Of a DNA stretch of 64,000 nt, positions 1-7,741 are shown piece after piece. Source of the stretch: Haloarcula litorea (GTDB taxonomy: Archaea > Halobacteriota > Halobacteria > Halobacteriales > Haloarculaceae); NCBI RefSeq assembly GCF_029338195.1, contig NZ_CP119779.1, positions 1,674,001 through 1,738,000 on the forward strand, given 5' to 3'. The position numbers and the translations under genes are program-made. Numbering within the stretch: the stretch's first letter is position 1; each line of letters begins with the position of its first letter. The notes beneath the pieces were generated by a model, which saw only the letters and a program-made list of their open reading frames with translations, did not search any database and was not told the origin of the DNA.

Positions 1-965
1 TCGCGGGCCTCGTCGCTCACGTCGCCGTCGGGCTCCATCGGCCGGTAGCCGTCCATCACTTCGTGGACGGTGGCGACGGAGTCCGAGAGCGTGTCGAGGC
101 CGTAGCCGCCCTCGAGAACGAACCCGAGGCCCGCGTCACAGTCGTCCGCGAGGTTTCGCATCCGGGCGGTCATCGCCCCGTACCCCTCCGTCGAGACCCG
201 CATCCGCGAGATAGGGTCGTGTTCGTGGGCGTCGAAGCCGGCGCTGACCACCAGCAGGTCGGGGTCGTAGTCGGCGACGGCGGGGGCGATGCAGTCGTCG
301 ATGGCCGCGAGGTAGTCGGCGGTGTCCGCGCCCGGCCTGTACTTCACGTTGAGGGTCGCGCCCTCGCCGTCGCCCCTCCCGGTCTCGTCGACGGCCCCGG
401 TCCCGGGGTAGAGCCCGTCCTCGTGGATCGAGGCGTAGAAGACGTCGCCGCGGTCGTAGAAGATGTCCTGCGTGCCGTTCCCGTGATGGACGTCCCAGTC
501 GAAGATGGCCACGCGGTCGGCTCCGTCCTCCAGGGCGGCCTGAGCGGCGACGCCGGCGTTGTTGATGAAACAGAACCCCATCGCGTCGTCGGCGACGGCG
601 TGGTGACCGGGTGGCCGACCCAGGGCGAAGGGGGTGTCCCGGTCGGAGACGTCCGTCCCGGCGGCCCGTGCGGCCCACACCGAGAGGCCGGCCGAGGCCA
701 GCGCGGCGTCCCAGGTGGCCTCGACGGCGACGGTGTCGGCGTCCCAGTCCCCGCCACCGTCGTCGCAGAACTCGCGGAACTCGTCGATGTAGTCGGGGTC
801 GTGGACGGTCCGTACGAGGTCCAGGTCGGCGTCGTTGGCGGCGACGTACTCGACGCCGTGGCGCTCCTTGAGCGCCCGCCGGACCGCACGGAGGCGGTCG
901 GCACTCTCGGGGTGGCGCTGGCCGGTGTCGTGGTCCAGACAGACCTCGCGGTAACCGAAGTTCAT
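1..965 (-). CDS. Histone deacetylase/acetoin utilization family hydrolase (3' end outside window)
   Basis: The frame translates to an arginase-fold Zn-dependent deacetylase of the HDAC/AcuC family. Visible motifs are GRPPGHH with the paired His at residues 121-122, the metal-site stretch DWDVHHGNG near 156-163 and SAGFDAH further on, so the active site looks intact. About 321 codons lie inside the window and the C-terminus runs off the left edge. The ATG directly abuts the TGA of the upstream histone gene (TGAATG), so the two are co-transcribed and probably translationally coupled. The family removes acetyl groups from lysine or small amines. The partnership with a histone gene suggests histone or chromatin proteins as substrate, but that is inference; acetylpolyamine or acetoin-type substrates remain possible. 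Confidence 0.9.
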   Translation of the reverse strand, partial: MNFGYREVCLDHDTGQRHPESADRLRAVRRALKERHGVEYVAANDADLDLVRTVHDPDYIDEFREFCDDGGGDWDADTVAVEATWDAALASAGLSVWAARAAGTDVSDRDTPFALGRPPGHHAVADDAMGFCFINNAGVAAQAALEDGADRVAIFDWDVHHGNGTQDIFYDRGDVFYASIHEDGLYPGTGAVDETGRGDGEGATLNVKYRPGADTADYLAAIDDCIAPAVADYDPDLLVVSAGFDAHEHDPISRMRVSTEGYGAMTARMRNLADDCDAGLGFVLEGGYGLDTLSDSVATVHEVMDGYRPMEPDGDVSDEAR

Positions 966-1403
966 TCAGTAGTACTGGGCGAGTTCGAAGTAGGTTCGGA
1001 CGTCGGCGGCCTTGACCGTCCGCCGGTCGGCGTGGCGGGCGAGGTCGGCGGCGGCCGCGGCGGCGTCGTCGGCGAACCGCTCGAGGACGGACGCCAGCGC
1101 CACGCGGGCGTCCATCGCGACCCGGTAGTCGTCGTCGATGTCGAGCCGAGCGATGCGGTCGACGGGGGCGACGGGGAGTTCCAGGGCGTCCTTGTCCGGG
1201 ACCTCCCCGACGCCGAAGTCCGACGGCATCAGCGTCTTCCGGCCGTCGGCGGTCGCCTCCTCGGCCGCGTCGACGGCCAGCCGCGCCCCCCGCTGCTGGA
1301 TTCGACGCGCCAGTTCCTCTGCCGCGTCGGCACTCACGCGCAACCCGCCGGCGTTCCGTCGGATGACGGTATCGACCGGCGCGAACGGCAACTCGACGCT
1401 CAT
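966..1403 (-). CDS. hstA: Archaeal histone doublet (two fused histone folds)
   Basis: This 145-residue protein contains two histone folds in tandem, each starting with an LPxAPVDxxxR helix-1 segment (residues 5-14 and about 76-85) and each ending with an ADxRTYFE- or MPSDF-like helix-3 segment. Haloarchaeal histones are typically such fused dimers, which fold like one H3-H4 pair, and are acidic rather than basic. The ATG at 1403 is about 27 bases from a TATA-like box, so the transcript is probably leaderless. The RPA-like gene lies 55 bases upstream and the deacetylase follows without a gap. The known role in haloarchaea is debated (DNA packaging versus a transcription-factor-like role), and sequence cannot settle it. 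Confidence 0.93.
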   Translation of the reverse strand: MSVELPFAPVDTVIRRNAGGLRVSADAAEELARRIQQRGARLAVDAAEEATADGRKTLMPSDFGVGEVPDKDALELPVAPVDRIARLDIDDDYRVAMDARVALASVLERFADDAAAAAADLARHADRRTVKAADVRTYFELAQYY

Positions 1404-1426
1404 ACAAACACGCGGGAGTGTTGCGG

Positions 1427-1434
1427 CCTTAAGG
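1427..1434 (-). promoter_or_regulatory. TATA-like box of the histone gene
   Basis: The motif CCTTAAGG is centred about 27 bases upstream of the histone ATG, inside the 55-base gap after the RPA gene. That spacing is what a haloarchaeal leaderless promoter needs, so the histone-deacetylase pair probably has its own promoter besides read-through from the RPA gene. Confidence 0.55.
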
Positions 1435-1458
1435 GTTTCCGTAACCCCGCTTGGCGGC

Positions 1459-2889
1459 TCAGAACACGTCGTCGGCGTCGACCCGCCCGTCGTCTAGCGC
1501 CCCTCGGACGGTGACTTCCTGGCCCAGCTGGACGCGCTGGTCGGTGTCGACGCTCATCGTCTGCTCGCCGTCGTCCAGCACGACGGGGTCGCCGGTCTGG
1601 ACGACGGTCCCGGTGAACTCCACCTGCTCGGCGGTCTGTGCGCCGCCGGCAGCCGTGCCGGCGTCGGAGGCCGTGCCGGTGTCCCCGCCACTGCCGCCGG
1701 CGTCGCCGTCGCTCCCCCCGCCGAACGACGAGAGCCCGGCGTGGTCGTCGTCGCCCTCCGGTTCGGGGGCGGTGCTCGCAGCGCCGTCGTCGAGCACCAC
1801 GACCGTCGACGCCCAGTTGGCCGAGGCCTCCTTGTCGTCCTGCCAGCCGTCCTGGATCTCGACGTCCGCGGCGAGCACCTCGTCGCCGGGCGCGATCTCC
1901 TTGTCCGCCTTCTCGCCCCACAGCGCCACGCGGATGTCGCCGGTGCCGTCCTGGATGCGGACGTTCCGGACCTGGCCCTCGCTGCCGTCGTCGCGGTCGA
2001 AGGTCCGCTTGGGGTCGGCCGAGCGGACGACGCCCGCGATGTCGACGGTGTCGCCGATCTCGACGCCGTCGATGCTGTCGGCGTCGGGTTCGAACGCCAC
2101 CCGGTCGTCGATCTCGTCGACGGCCCCGTCCTCGCCGACGTGCAGCTCCAGCGAGCCCTCGCGCTCGCGGACGTAACCGTCGACGACCTCGACGGAGGTG
2201 CCGGGGTCTATCTCCTCGGCGCGGTCGGCCTGTTCGTCCCACAGCGTCACGCGCACGCGGCCCGTCTCGTCGCCCAGGGTGAGGTTCGCCACGCGGCCCT
2301 CGCTGCCGTCGTCGCGGTCGAAGGTGCGGACGCTGTCGGTATCGAGCACGAGGCCACGGAGCGTCACGTCGGACTGGCCCATCGTCAGGCTCTCGATCGT
2401 CGAGCCGTCGCCGGGTTCGACGTCGATGGTGGCGTCCTCGTCGGGTTCGGCCTTGTCGACGGACACTTCGAGTCCGTTGTAGCCGTCCTTCGGCCGGCCC
2501 TTCACGCGGAGCACGTCGCCGACGTCCAGGGCCCCGTCGTCGATGTCGACGGCCTGCTGGTCCCAGAAGGCGAGCCGGACGCTGGCGGTCTCGTCGGCGG
2601 CCTCGACGTTGATGACCCGACCGTCCTCGTCGTCGCCGTCCCGCTCGAAGGTGTTCAGGTCGCCGACGGCCATCACCTTCGCGAGGAACTTCACCTCGTC
2701 CATCCCCGGTTCGATGTCGGCGACGGTCTCGACCTCCCCCTCGTTCAGCTCGTGGGCCAGCAGCATCGCGGCCGTCTCCTCGTCCGCGAGGCCACCCATC
2801 TGTTCGACCTTCTCCGCGACGGCCTCGCGGAACTCCTCCTCGGAGACGTCCGTCTCCAGATCCGCGTAGATGTCCTCTATCGCACCCAT
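1459..2889 (-). CDS. rpaC: RPA-like single-stranded DNA-binding protein with several OB folds
   Basis: This 476-residue acidic protein starts with an N-terminal helical domain (about residues 1-60) and continues with three repeated OB-fold units near 60-165, 170-270 and 275-370. Each has the strand pattern V(R/N)xxxxDxTxxVRxxLW with a TFxRDDGSEG insertion. A low-complexity Ser/Gly/Asp linker follows (about 375-412), then a short OB-like tail ending in DDVF. No zinc finger is visible. This matches the stand-alone haloarchaeal RPA (RpaC/RPA2 type) that protects ssDNA in replication and repair. It lies upstream of the histone gene, an arrangement I recall from other haloarchaea. A TTAAG-containing box lies about 30 bases before the ATG. 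The exact paralogue name is inference. Confidence 0.85.
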   Translation of the reverse strand: MGAIEDIYADLETDVSEEEFREAVAEKVEQMGGLADEETAAMLLAHELNEGEVETVADIEPGMDEVKFLAKVMAVGDLNTFERDGDDEDGRVINVEAADETASVRLAFWDQQAVDIDDGALDVGDVLRVKGRPKDGYNGLEVSVDKAEPDEDATIDVEPGDGSTIESLTMGQSDVTLRGLVLDTDSVRTFDRDDGSEGRVANLTLGDETGRVRVTLWDEQADRAEEIDPGTSVEVVDGYVREREGSLELHVGEDGAVDEIDDRVAFEPDADSIDGVEIGDTVDIAGVVRSADPKRTFDRDDGSEGQVRNVRIQDGTGDIRVALWGEKADKEIAPGDEVLAADVEIQDGWQDDKEASANWASTVVVLDDGAASTAPEPEGDDDHAGLSSFGGGSDGDAGGSGGDTGTASDAGTAAGGAQTAEQVEFTGTVVQTGDPVVLDDGEQTMSVDTDQRVQLGQEVTVRGALDDGRVDADDVF

Positions 2890-3020
2890 TATCTATGGGA
2901 CGCAGGGATGGGGCGCGCTTAAGCGTTGCCGTTGGTCCAGCGGCCCGCCGCCGTCTCCCGGTTCCGTCCGTCGGTCGCTCATACGTACCGCTGGTCCCGT
3001 CCCCGGGTATAAACCTCCGG

Positions 3021-3515
3021 TCAGGACTCGACCGACGCCGTCGTCACGGTGGTCCCGCCGTCGCCGCGGTCGTGGACGACCTCGACGGTCTCGGGGAGGC
3101 CGCCCGCGAGGGTGACGGTCGCACGGTAGTCGATCTCGACGATCGCCTGCGTACACATATCGGCCCCCTCTCGGTTCTCGGTTCCGACGGTGACGGTGAG
3201 GGTCCCGCGGTCGTAGTCGGCACCCGCGAGCGTCGCCGTCTTGCAGCCGTCGGCACCCCAGACCGTCCCCTCGACTGTGACGACGTCGGTGTCGGTGGTG
3301 ACCGTCGCCGCGTCGCGCTGCGTCCCCGAGCCGCGCCCCGTGACGCTGAACGACGTGTCGGTCACGTGCGGTCGGCCGGGGAGTTCGCCCGTCGGCGTCT
3401 CCGTTCGCTCGTCGGTCTCGTCCGCCGGACTGTCGTCGGCTCCGCTGCCCGCACAGCCGGCGAGCGCGACGACCCCGGCGGTCCCGAGTCGTCGGAGGAG
3501 GGCTCTGCGTTCCAT
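3021..3515 (-). CDS. Small secreted lipoprotein of unknown function
   Basis: The 164-residue product begins MERRALLRRL and reaches a lipobox LAGC after one hydrophobic segment, so it is probably exported and lipid-anchored. The twin Arg at residues 3-4 and 7-8 allow either Sec or Tat export. A Ser/Thr/Asp/Glu-rich linker follows, then a roughly 110-residue beta-rich domain with two Cys that could form a disulfide. A longer in-frame start exists about 130 bases upstream, but its extra residues are basic and unlike a signal peptide, so the later ATG is chosen. I do not recognise the folded domain. It is transcribed away from tRNA-Arg. Confidence 0.75.
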   Translation of the reverse strand: MERRALLRRLGTAGVVALAGCAGSGADDSPADETDERTETPTGELPGRPHVTDTSFSVTGRGSGTQRDAATVTTDTDVVTVEGTVWGADGCKTATLAGADYDRGTLTVTVGTENREGADMCTQAIVEIDYRATVTLAGGLPETVEVVHDRGDGGTTVTTASVES

Positions 3516-3649
3516 ATCATCGAGACAGTATCCGTAAGAAAGGCCCTTGTGGTGGTTCAAAGCCGACTTTGACCGAGGTGTGTCCCCGCGCCGCGTGGTG
3601 CCCCCCGAACCGTCACCCTTTTCATACCGACCCGCCTCCGTCAAGGTGA

Positions 3650-3722
3650 GTCCGGATAGGGTAGTGGACTATCCTCTTGGCTTGCGGAGCCAGGGACCGG
3701 AGTTCAAATCTCCGTCCGGACG
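3650..3722 (+). tRNA. tRNA-Arg (anticodon GCG)
   Basis: A cloverleaf can be drawn: acceptor GTCCGGA/TCCGGAC, a D-arm with the usual 13-22 mismatch, anticodon stem TTGGC/GCCAG around loop TTGCGGA giving anticodon GCG, and T-arm CGGAG/CTCCG around TTCAAAT. The discriminator is G and CCA is not encoded. The four-base variable loop is normal for a class I tRNA. No intron is present. Sequence downstream carries a copy of its 3' end (see separate entry). Confidence 0.97.
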
Positions 3723-3826
3723 TTTCTCTCGACGCCACACCGCGAGCGGAGCGAGCGGTCAGCGTCGACCCCGTGCGGAGATTCGAGCGAGCGAGCCGCA
3801 CGCCCGGAGCGTCTCGCCCAGGTCAC

Positions 3827-3843
3827 ATCTCCGTCCGGACGTT
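3827..3843 (+). repeat. 17-bp copy of the tRNA-Arg 3' end
   Basis: The 17 bases ATCTCCGTCCGGACGTT at 3708-3724 (end of tRNA-Arg plus two bases) recur exactly here, 119 bases downstream in direct orientation. The pair looks like attachment sites left by a tRNA-targeted integrase, but the interval holds no gene. At 3776-3788 there is also a degenerate inverted copy of the T-arm. Confidence 0.7.
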
Positions 3844-3921
3844 CACTGCGTTCACGACCGGACGTGCGATCTGTGGGCGGAGAGCGCCGTCCGACGCCGG
3901 GAGACGCGGGCCGGTGCCGCC

Positions 3922-5250
3922 TCAGACCGCCTTCTCGACGGTCTGGACGCCCTCGAGCACCGACTCGCGCTTGAAGTAGAGCAGCTCGATCGCGAGCACG
4001 GCGGCGGCGATGAGCAACACGGTGAAGAAGGTGTTGCGCTGGTGGATGAACAGGTGATAGAGGAGGATGGGGAAGAACGCGGCCGACCCGACGACGCCGA
4101 ACGCCGGGACGAGGCCGTTGATCTCCTCGGCGTCGCGCTGGGTCCAGCCGACGTAGCTCATCGCGCCGAAGACGGCGATGAACGCCAGCGACCCGAAGGA
4201 GGTGATCCCCTGGAGGCTCCCGTAGGCGGTGAAGGCCGCGGCGAGGACGCCCAGCACGACGATGGTCCGCTCGGGGACGCCGTCGGCGTCGCCGTCGCCG
4301 ATCCGGTCGGGCAGGAGGTCGTCGCTGAGCATCCCCTTCCCGAAGTGTGCGCTGCTGAACAGCGTCCCGTTGATGGCGCTGCCCGTCGAGAACAGCGCGG
4401 CGATTGAGATCGCTACGAACCCCCAGTCGCCGGGGATGAACGGGCGCGCGGCGACCGCGAGCGCCGTCTCGGGGTGCTGGGCGATGACCTCCTGGGGGGC
4501 GAGGCTCGTCGTGACGACGGCGACGAGGCCGTCGATGAGCACCGTCGCGACCAGCGAGACGTAGACGGCGATCGGCAGCGTCGACTCGGGGTCCTTGATC
4601 TGCTCCTGGTCGTACATCAGGAGCTGCCACCCCTGGAAGGAGACGAAGGAGATCGCCGTCGCCATCAGCAGTCCGGTGCCGGGGCTGGGCGAGAGGCCGA
4701 ACTCCAGGGAGTTCACCTGGAAGCCGTAGACCACGCCCCAGCCGCCGAAGACGACGAGGATGGCCACCTTGAGCGCGACCAGCGCGATCTCGGAGCGGCC
4801 GGTCGAACGCGCTCCCAGCAGGTTCAGCCCCACGAACAGGCCGATGGCCGCCACCGAGACGAACGGCCGGACCGGCAGGCCCAGCAGCGGGACCGTGGTG
4901 ACGTCGAACAGTTTCTCGAAGAAGCTCCCGAACGCGAAGGCGTACATCGCCATCGCGCCGATGTAGCCCACCAGGAGCGTCCAGCCGACGACGCCGGCGA
5001 GCTTCGGCCGGCCGACGAAGTTCTCGATGAACGTCACCGACCCGCCGTGGTCGTCAGAGAGCTTGTTGAGCTGGAGATACGAGTACGCGGCCGCCATCGA
5101 CACCGTCGACGCGAGTGCGAACGCCGCCCAGGCGGACGCGCCCGTGATCCGAGCGACGACGCCGAGGACGGCGAACACGCCCCCGCCGATCATCCCGCCG
5201 AGGGCGATGGCGCTCGCGCCGAAGACGCCGAGTTGGTCGTCGTCTGACAT
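3922..5250 (-). CDS. APC-superfamily amino acid/cation permease
   Basis: This 442-residue polytopic membrane protein has about twelve hydrophobic segments. The N-terminal consensus GASAIALGGMIGGGVF in the first helix matches the unwound substrate-binding helix of APC transporters, and the SFVSFQGW segment matches helix 6. Such proteins move amino acids or polyamines with H+ or Na+; the substrate cannot be read from sequence. The ATG at 5250 is chosen over one five codons upstream because a TTACAAAGG box sits about 26 bases before it. It appears to be a single-gene unit lying convergent to tRNA-Arg. Confidence 0.88.
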   Translation of the reverse strand: MSDDDQLGVFGASAIALGGMIGGGVFAVLGVVARITGASAWAAFALASTVSMAAAYSYLQLNKLSDDHGGSVTFIENFVGRPKLAGVVGWTLLVGYIGAMAMYAFAFGSFFEKLFDVTTVPLLGLPVRPFVSVAAIGLFVGLNLLGARSTGRSEIALVALKVAILVVFGGWGVVYGFQVNSLEFGLSPSPGTGLLMATAISFVSFQGWQLLMYDQEQIKDPESTLPIAVYVSLVATVLIDGLVAVVTTSLAPQEVIAQHPETALAVAARPFIPGDWGFVAISIAALFSTGSAINGTLFSSAHFGKGMLSDDLLPDRIGDGDADGVPERTIVVLGVLAAAFTAYGSLQGITSFGSLAFIAVFGAMSYVGWTQRDAEEINGLVPAFGVVGSAAFFPILLYHLFIHQRNTFFTVLLIAAAVLAIELLYFKRESVLEGVQTVEKAV

Positions 5251-5356
5251 CGACGATCGGTACAAGCGGTCCTTTGTAAGGATTTGTGCTTTCCTGTGCT
5301 TGCGGACCGAGTGGGGCGTAGCGCCCGTCTAACGCGTTGAGCGGGCTCGATGTCCG

Positions 5357-6232
5357 TCAGTCCCGACGGGCGTCGATGCCGACGCCCTCCTGTTGCTCGA
5401 CGGCGACGCCCTCCGGTTCCGGACGGCCGCGCCGGACGTGGGCGTACTTGATGATCGAGACGAACACCACGCCGCCGACGGCGTTGCCGACCGTCGTGAT
5501 CGCGAGGAACTGCGCCCACTCGCCGTAGGAGATGGGTGCGCCGGCGAAGATGCCCGCCAGCACCTCGATGTTACCGGCGACGCAGTGGGGCAGGTGGAAG
5601 AACCCGATCACGAACGTCGTCAGGACGACGATGGTCAGCCGGGTGATCGAGTCGCCGGCGGAGGTGAGCAGCCACGACAGCAGACCCATCAGCCAGCCCG
5701 CCAGTAGCGCGCCGACGAACACGCCGACCGGGGAGAGTTCGACGAACGGCGTCGCGACGCCGACGACCGTCTCCCGGGTGATGACGCCGGTCGTGGGACC
5801 GTAGCGGGCGATCAGCACCGCCATGAACACGCCGCCGACGATGTTCCCGCTCCAGACGAGTCCCCACAACCGGCCGAGTTCCCGCACGGACTTGTCGCCG
5901 GCCAACACCGGCAACACGGCCAGCGTCGTGTGCTCGGTGAACAGCTCCGAGTGGCCGAGCACGACGTAGACGAACCCGAAGGTGTACATCAGCGACATCG
6001 GGAACTTCAGCAGGGGCGGGTCGAGCGCGGTCCCCGCGACCGTCGCCATCGCGATCAGGAACAGCGGCCCGAGTCCGAGGTCGAACCCGCAGGACAGCGC
6101 CGAGACGAACTGTCCCGTCGACGGCCGTTCGATGGTCCGTATCCCCTCGCCCATCTGGTTCTCGAGGATGGCCGTGTAGTCCCGCATCGTGTCCCCGGGT
6201 GTCGGTTCGCCACCGCTACCGGTGTCGCTCAT
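5357..6232 (-). CDS. Formate/nitrite transporter (FNT) family channel
   Basis: The 291-residue protein has six predicted membrane helices. It carries the FNT-like signature GHSELFTEHT after helix 2 and the half-helix stretch HLPHCVAGNIE, whose His corresponds to the central pore histidine of the family. These motif variants resemble the divergent YfdC-like FNT subgroup rather than FocA or NirC, so the anion (formate, nitrite, acetate, hydrosulfide) is uncertain. Both termini are charged and cytoplasmic. An upstream extension in the same frame is open but lacks coding character; the ATG at 6232, giving MSDTGSGGE, is preferred. No formate or nitrite enzyme lies nearby. Confidence 0.88.
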   Translation of the reverse strand: MSDTGSGGEPTPGDTMRDYTAILENQMGEGIRTIERPSTGQFVSALSCGFDLGLGPLFLIAMATVAGTALDPPLLKFPMSLMYTFGFVYVVLGHSELFTEHTTLAVLPVLAGDKSVRELGRLWGLVWSGNIVGGVFMAVLIARYGPTTGVITRETVVGVATPFVELSPVGVFVGALLAGWLMGLLSWLLTSAGDSITRLTIVVLTTFVIGFFHLPHCVAGNIEVLAGIFAGAPISYGEWAQFLAITTVGNAVGGVVFVSIIKYAHVRRGRPEPEGVAVEQQEGVGIDARRD

Positions 6233-6361
6233 CGAGCGTCCTCCCGAGACGTAGACATCACCGGGGGGAGCCGCCCCGGCGGAAAGTGTCCACGGCCTGC
6301 GACTGCCCGCGCGCTCGGTTCGTCGCGGTGTTTTTTGCCCGCCGCGGCCGAACGCTCGCGT

Positions 6362-6973
6362 ATGGAGGCCCACCTTCGCGCGGGGATCGCCGTCTACAAC
6401 GCCGGCCGCTACCACGCCGCCCACGACGCGTGGGAGGACCGCTGGCTGGCCCTCGATGCGGGCGACGACGAGCGGTTCCTCCACGGGCTCATCCAGTTCA
6501 CCGCCGTCGTCCACCACGGCACCGACGGGAACTGGTCGGGTGCCCGGGGCCTCGCGGAGAGCGCGGGCGAGTACCTCGAAGCCCTCCCGGCCGAGTACCG
6601 CGGCGTGACCCTCGCCGACGTGCGCCCGTTCCTCGCCCGCGCGGCCGCCGACCCGGAGGCGATCGACTGGGCGGACCCGCCCGAACTGACCCACGACGGC
6701 GTCGCCGTCGCCTACGACGACCTCGACTTCGCGGCGACGGCCGTCGCCGCCGGCGTGCTCGCCGAGGCCGACGGCCACGACGAGTCGGTGGTCGTCGACG
6801 CAGTCGACTACGCCCGCGCCGAACTCGACGAGCGGGGCGAGGGGCGGTTCGTCGGCCTCCTGTTCTCGTTCGTCCGCGACCCCGAGGGGCGGCCGGTCGT
6901 CTACGACCGGCTGCGGCGTCACGTCGAGCGCGAACGGGGCAAGGACAGCGACGTCGCGGGGCTGTTCGACTGA
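6362..6973 (+). CDS. DUF309 domain protein
   Basis: The 203-residue soluble protein opens with the DUF309 pattern YNAGRYHAAHDAWEDRW followed by LIQFTAVVHH, a helical bundle with conserved His, Glu and Trp. A C-terminal half of about 110 residues is less conserved. DUF309 has no established biochemical role. The ATG at 6362 is about 27 bases downstream of a T-rich box (GTTTTTTTG), consistent with a leaderless start. Its stop codon is immediately adjacent to the stop of the convergent membrane protein gene. Confidence 0.85.
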   Translation: MEAHLRAGIAVYNAGRYHAAHDAWEDRWLALDAGDDERFLHGLIQFTAVVHHGTDGNWSGARGLAESAGEYLEALPAEYRGVTLADVRPFLARAAADPEAIDWADPPELTHDGVAVAYDDLDFAATAVAAGVLAEADGHDESVVVDAVDYARAELDERGEGRFVGLLFSFVRDPEGRPVVYDRLRRHVERERGKDSDVAGLFD

Positions 6974-7360
6974 CTACCGGCGGCGGAGGACGAGCCACCC
7001 GAGGTTCAGCCCCCACGTCGCGAGGAACGCGCCGACGGCGGCGACGAACGGCGAGCGGCGGAGTTCGACGTGTCCGAGCACGTACAGGCCGGCGAACTCG
7101 ATGCCGGCGACCGCACAGGCGGCGAGCGTCCACGCCACCGCCTTCCAGGCTCGGTCGTACTGGGGCCAGTAGCCGTCGTAGGCCGTCGGGACACCCACCG
7201 CGAGCGTCATCAGCAGGAGGAAGTCGCCCGAACCGTCGCCGAACAGGGTGTAGAAGGCGTACGCCGCCGGGATGGCGACGGCGATGGCCGTCGCGATGAC
7301 GGCGTTGCGCTGTGTCAAGACACGGGCGGCCAGTGCGTCGAGACGCGTCTCGGAGGGCAT
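6974..7360 (-). CDS. Small haloarchaeal membrane protein, function unknown
   Basis: The 128-residue product has a short hydrophilic N-terminus and four predicted transmembrane helices, ending in the basic tail LRRR. A TTTTATG box about 29 bases upstream of the ATG supports the start. I recognise no catalytic motif. The TAG is adjacent to the convergent DUF309 gene's stop with no intergenic space, so the two transcripts probably overlap at their 3' ends. Confidence 0.72.
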   Translation of the reverse strand: MPSETRLDALAARVLTQRNAVIATAIAVAIPAAYAFYTLFGDGSGDFLLLMTLAVGVPTAYDGYWPQYDRAWKAVAWTLAACAVAGIEFAGLYVLGHVELRRSPFVAAVGAFLATWGLNLGWLVLRRR

Positions 7361-7420
7361 CGCGTCGCCGTTGTCGGGAGACGCGCATAAAAGCCCGTCC
7401 CGCGTCGCCGACCGTGCGCC

Positions 7421-7700
7421 GCGGACCTCGCCGTCGACCGCGAGTGTCCCGACGGCACTACCCACCGCGACCGGGGGACCGACATCGACCGGGCGATCCG
7501 CGGGCCCGACGGCGACGTCGACAACTTCCCGGAGTCCAAGGGCCGGACGTGTAGCCTCAACGCCGACGCCGATACGATGTTCCGCCACCGGTAATTCGAC
7601 GAGGCCCGGGAGATGTCCCGCAGCGACCGCGGCCAGTCCGAGGACCACGCCCTCGTCCCCGTCGAGGCGTTCGACGTCCTCGGGTGGGGCGACCACCTCC
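7421..7700 (+). pseudogene. Decayed coding remnant, family unknown
   Basis: This stretch has haloarchaeal codon bias in one + frame (GAC, CGG, GGC, GTC, AAC, GAG dominant) and reads as a plausible protein fragment containing FPESKGRTCSLNAD. It is then cut by an in-frame TAA at 7592-7594, after which the same frame continues (FDEAREMSRSDRGQ, then VPVEAFDVLGWGDHL). There is no convincing start and no continuation into the neighbours. It fits a gene fragment interrupted by a nonsense mutation. I cannot name the parent family. It is the main content of the 380-base gap between the membrane protein and azf. Confidence 0.45.
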
Positions 7701-7741
7701 GGGGCGTCCGAGTCGGTTGCGAGACGCGACGACCGGGACGC

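Noticed and set aside
136-1407. Long minus-strand frame across the histone and deacetylase genes
   Set aside because: It is very Arg-rich, overlaps two well-supported genes in another frame and is a GC-driven shadow.
3516-3644. Longer start for the lipoprotein at 3644
   Set aside because: It would place about 43 hydrophilic basic residues before the signal peptide, which is incompatible with export.
5930-6361. N-terminal extension of the DUF309 protein and the antisense overlap with the FNT gene
   Set aside because: The extension lies antisense to the FNT channel gene and lacks family similarity; ATG 6362 has a promoter box.
6233-6922. Longer N-terminus for the FNT channel
   Set aside because: The extra 230 residues are antisense to the DUF309 gene and unlike any FNT protein.
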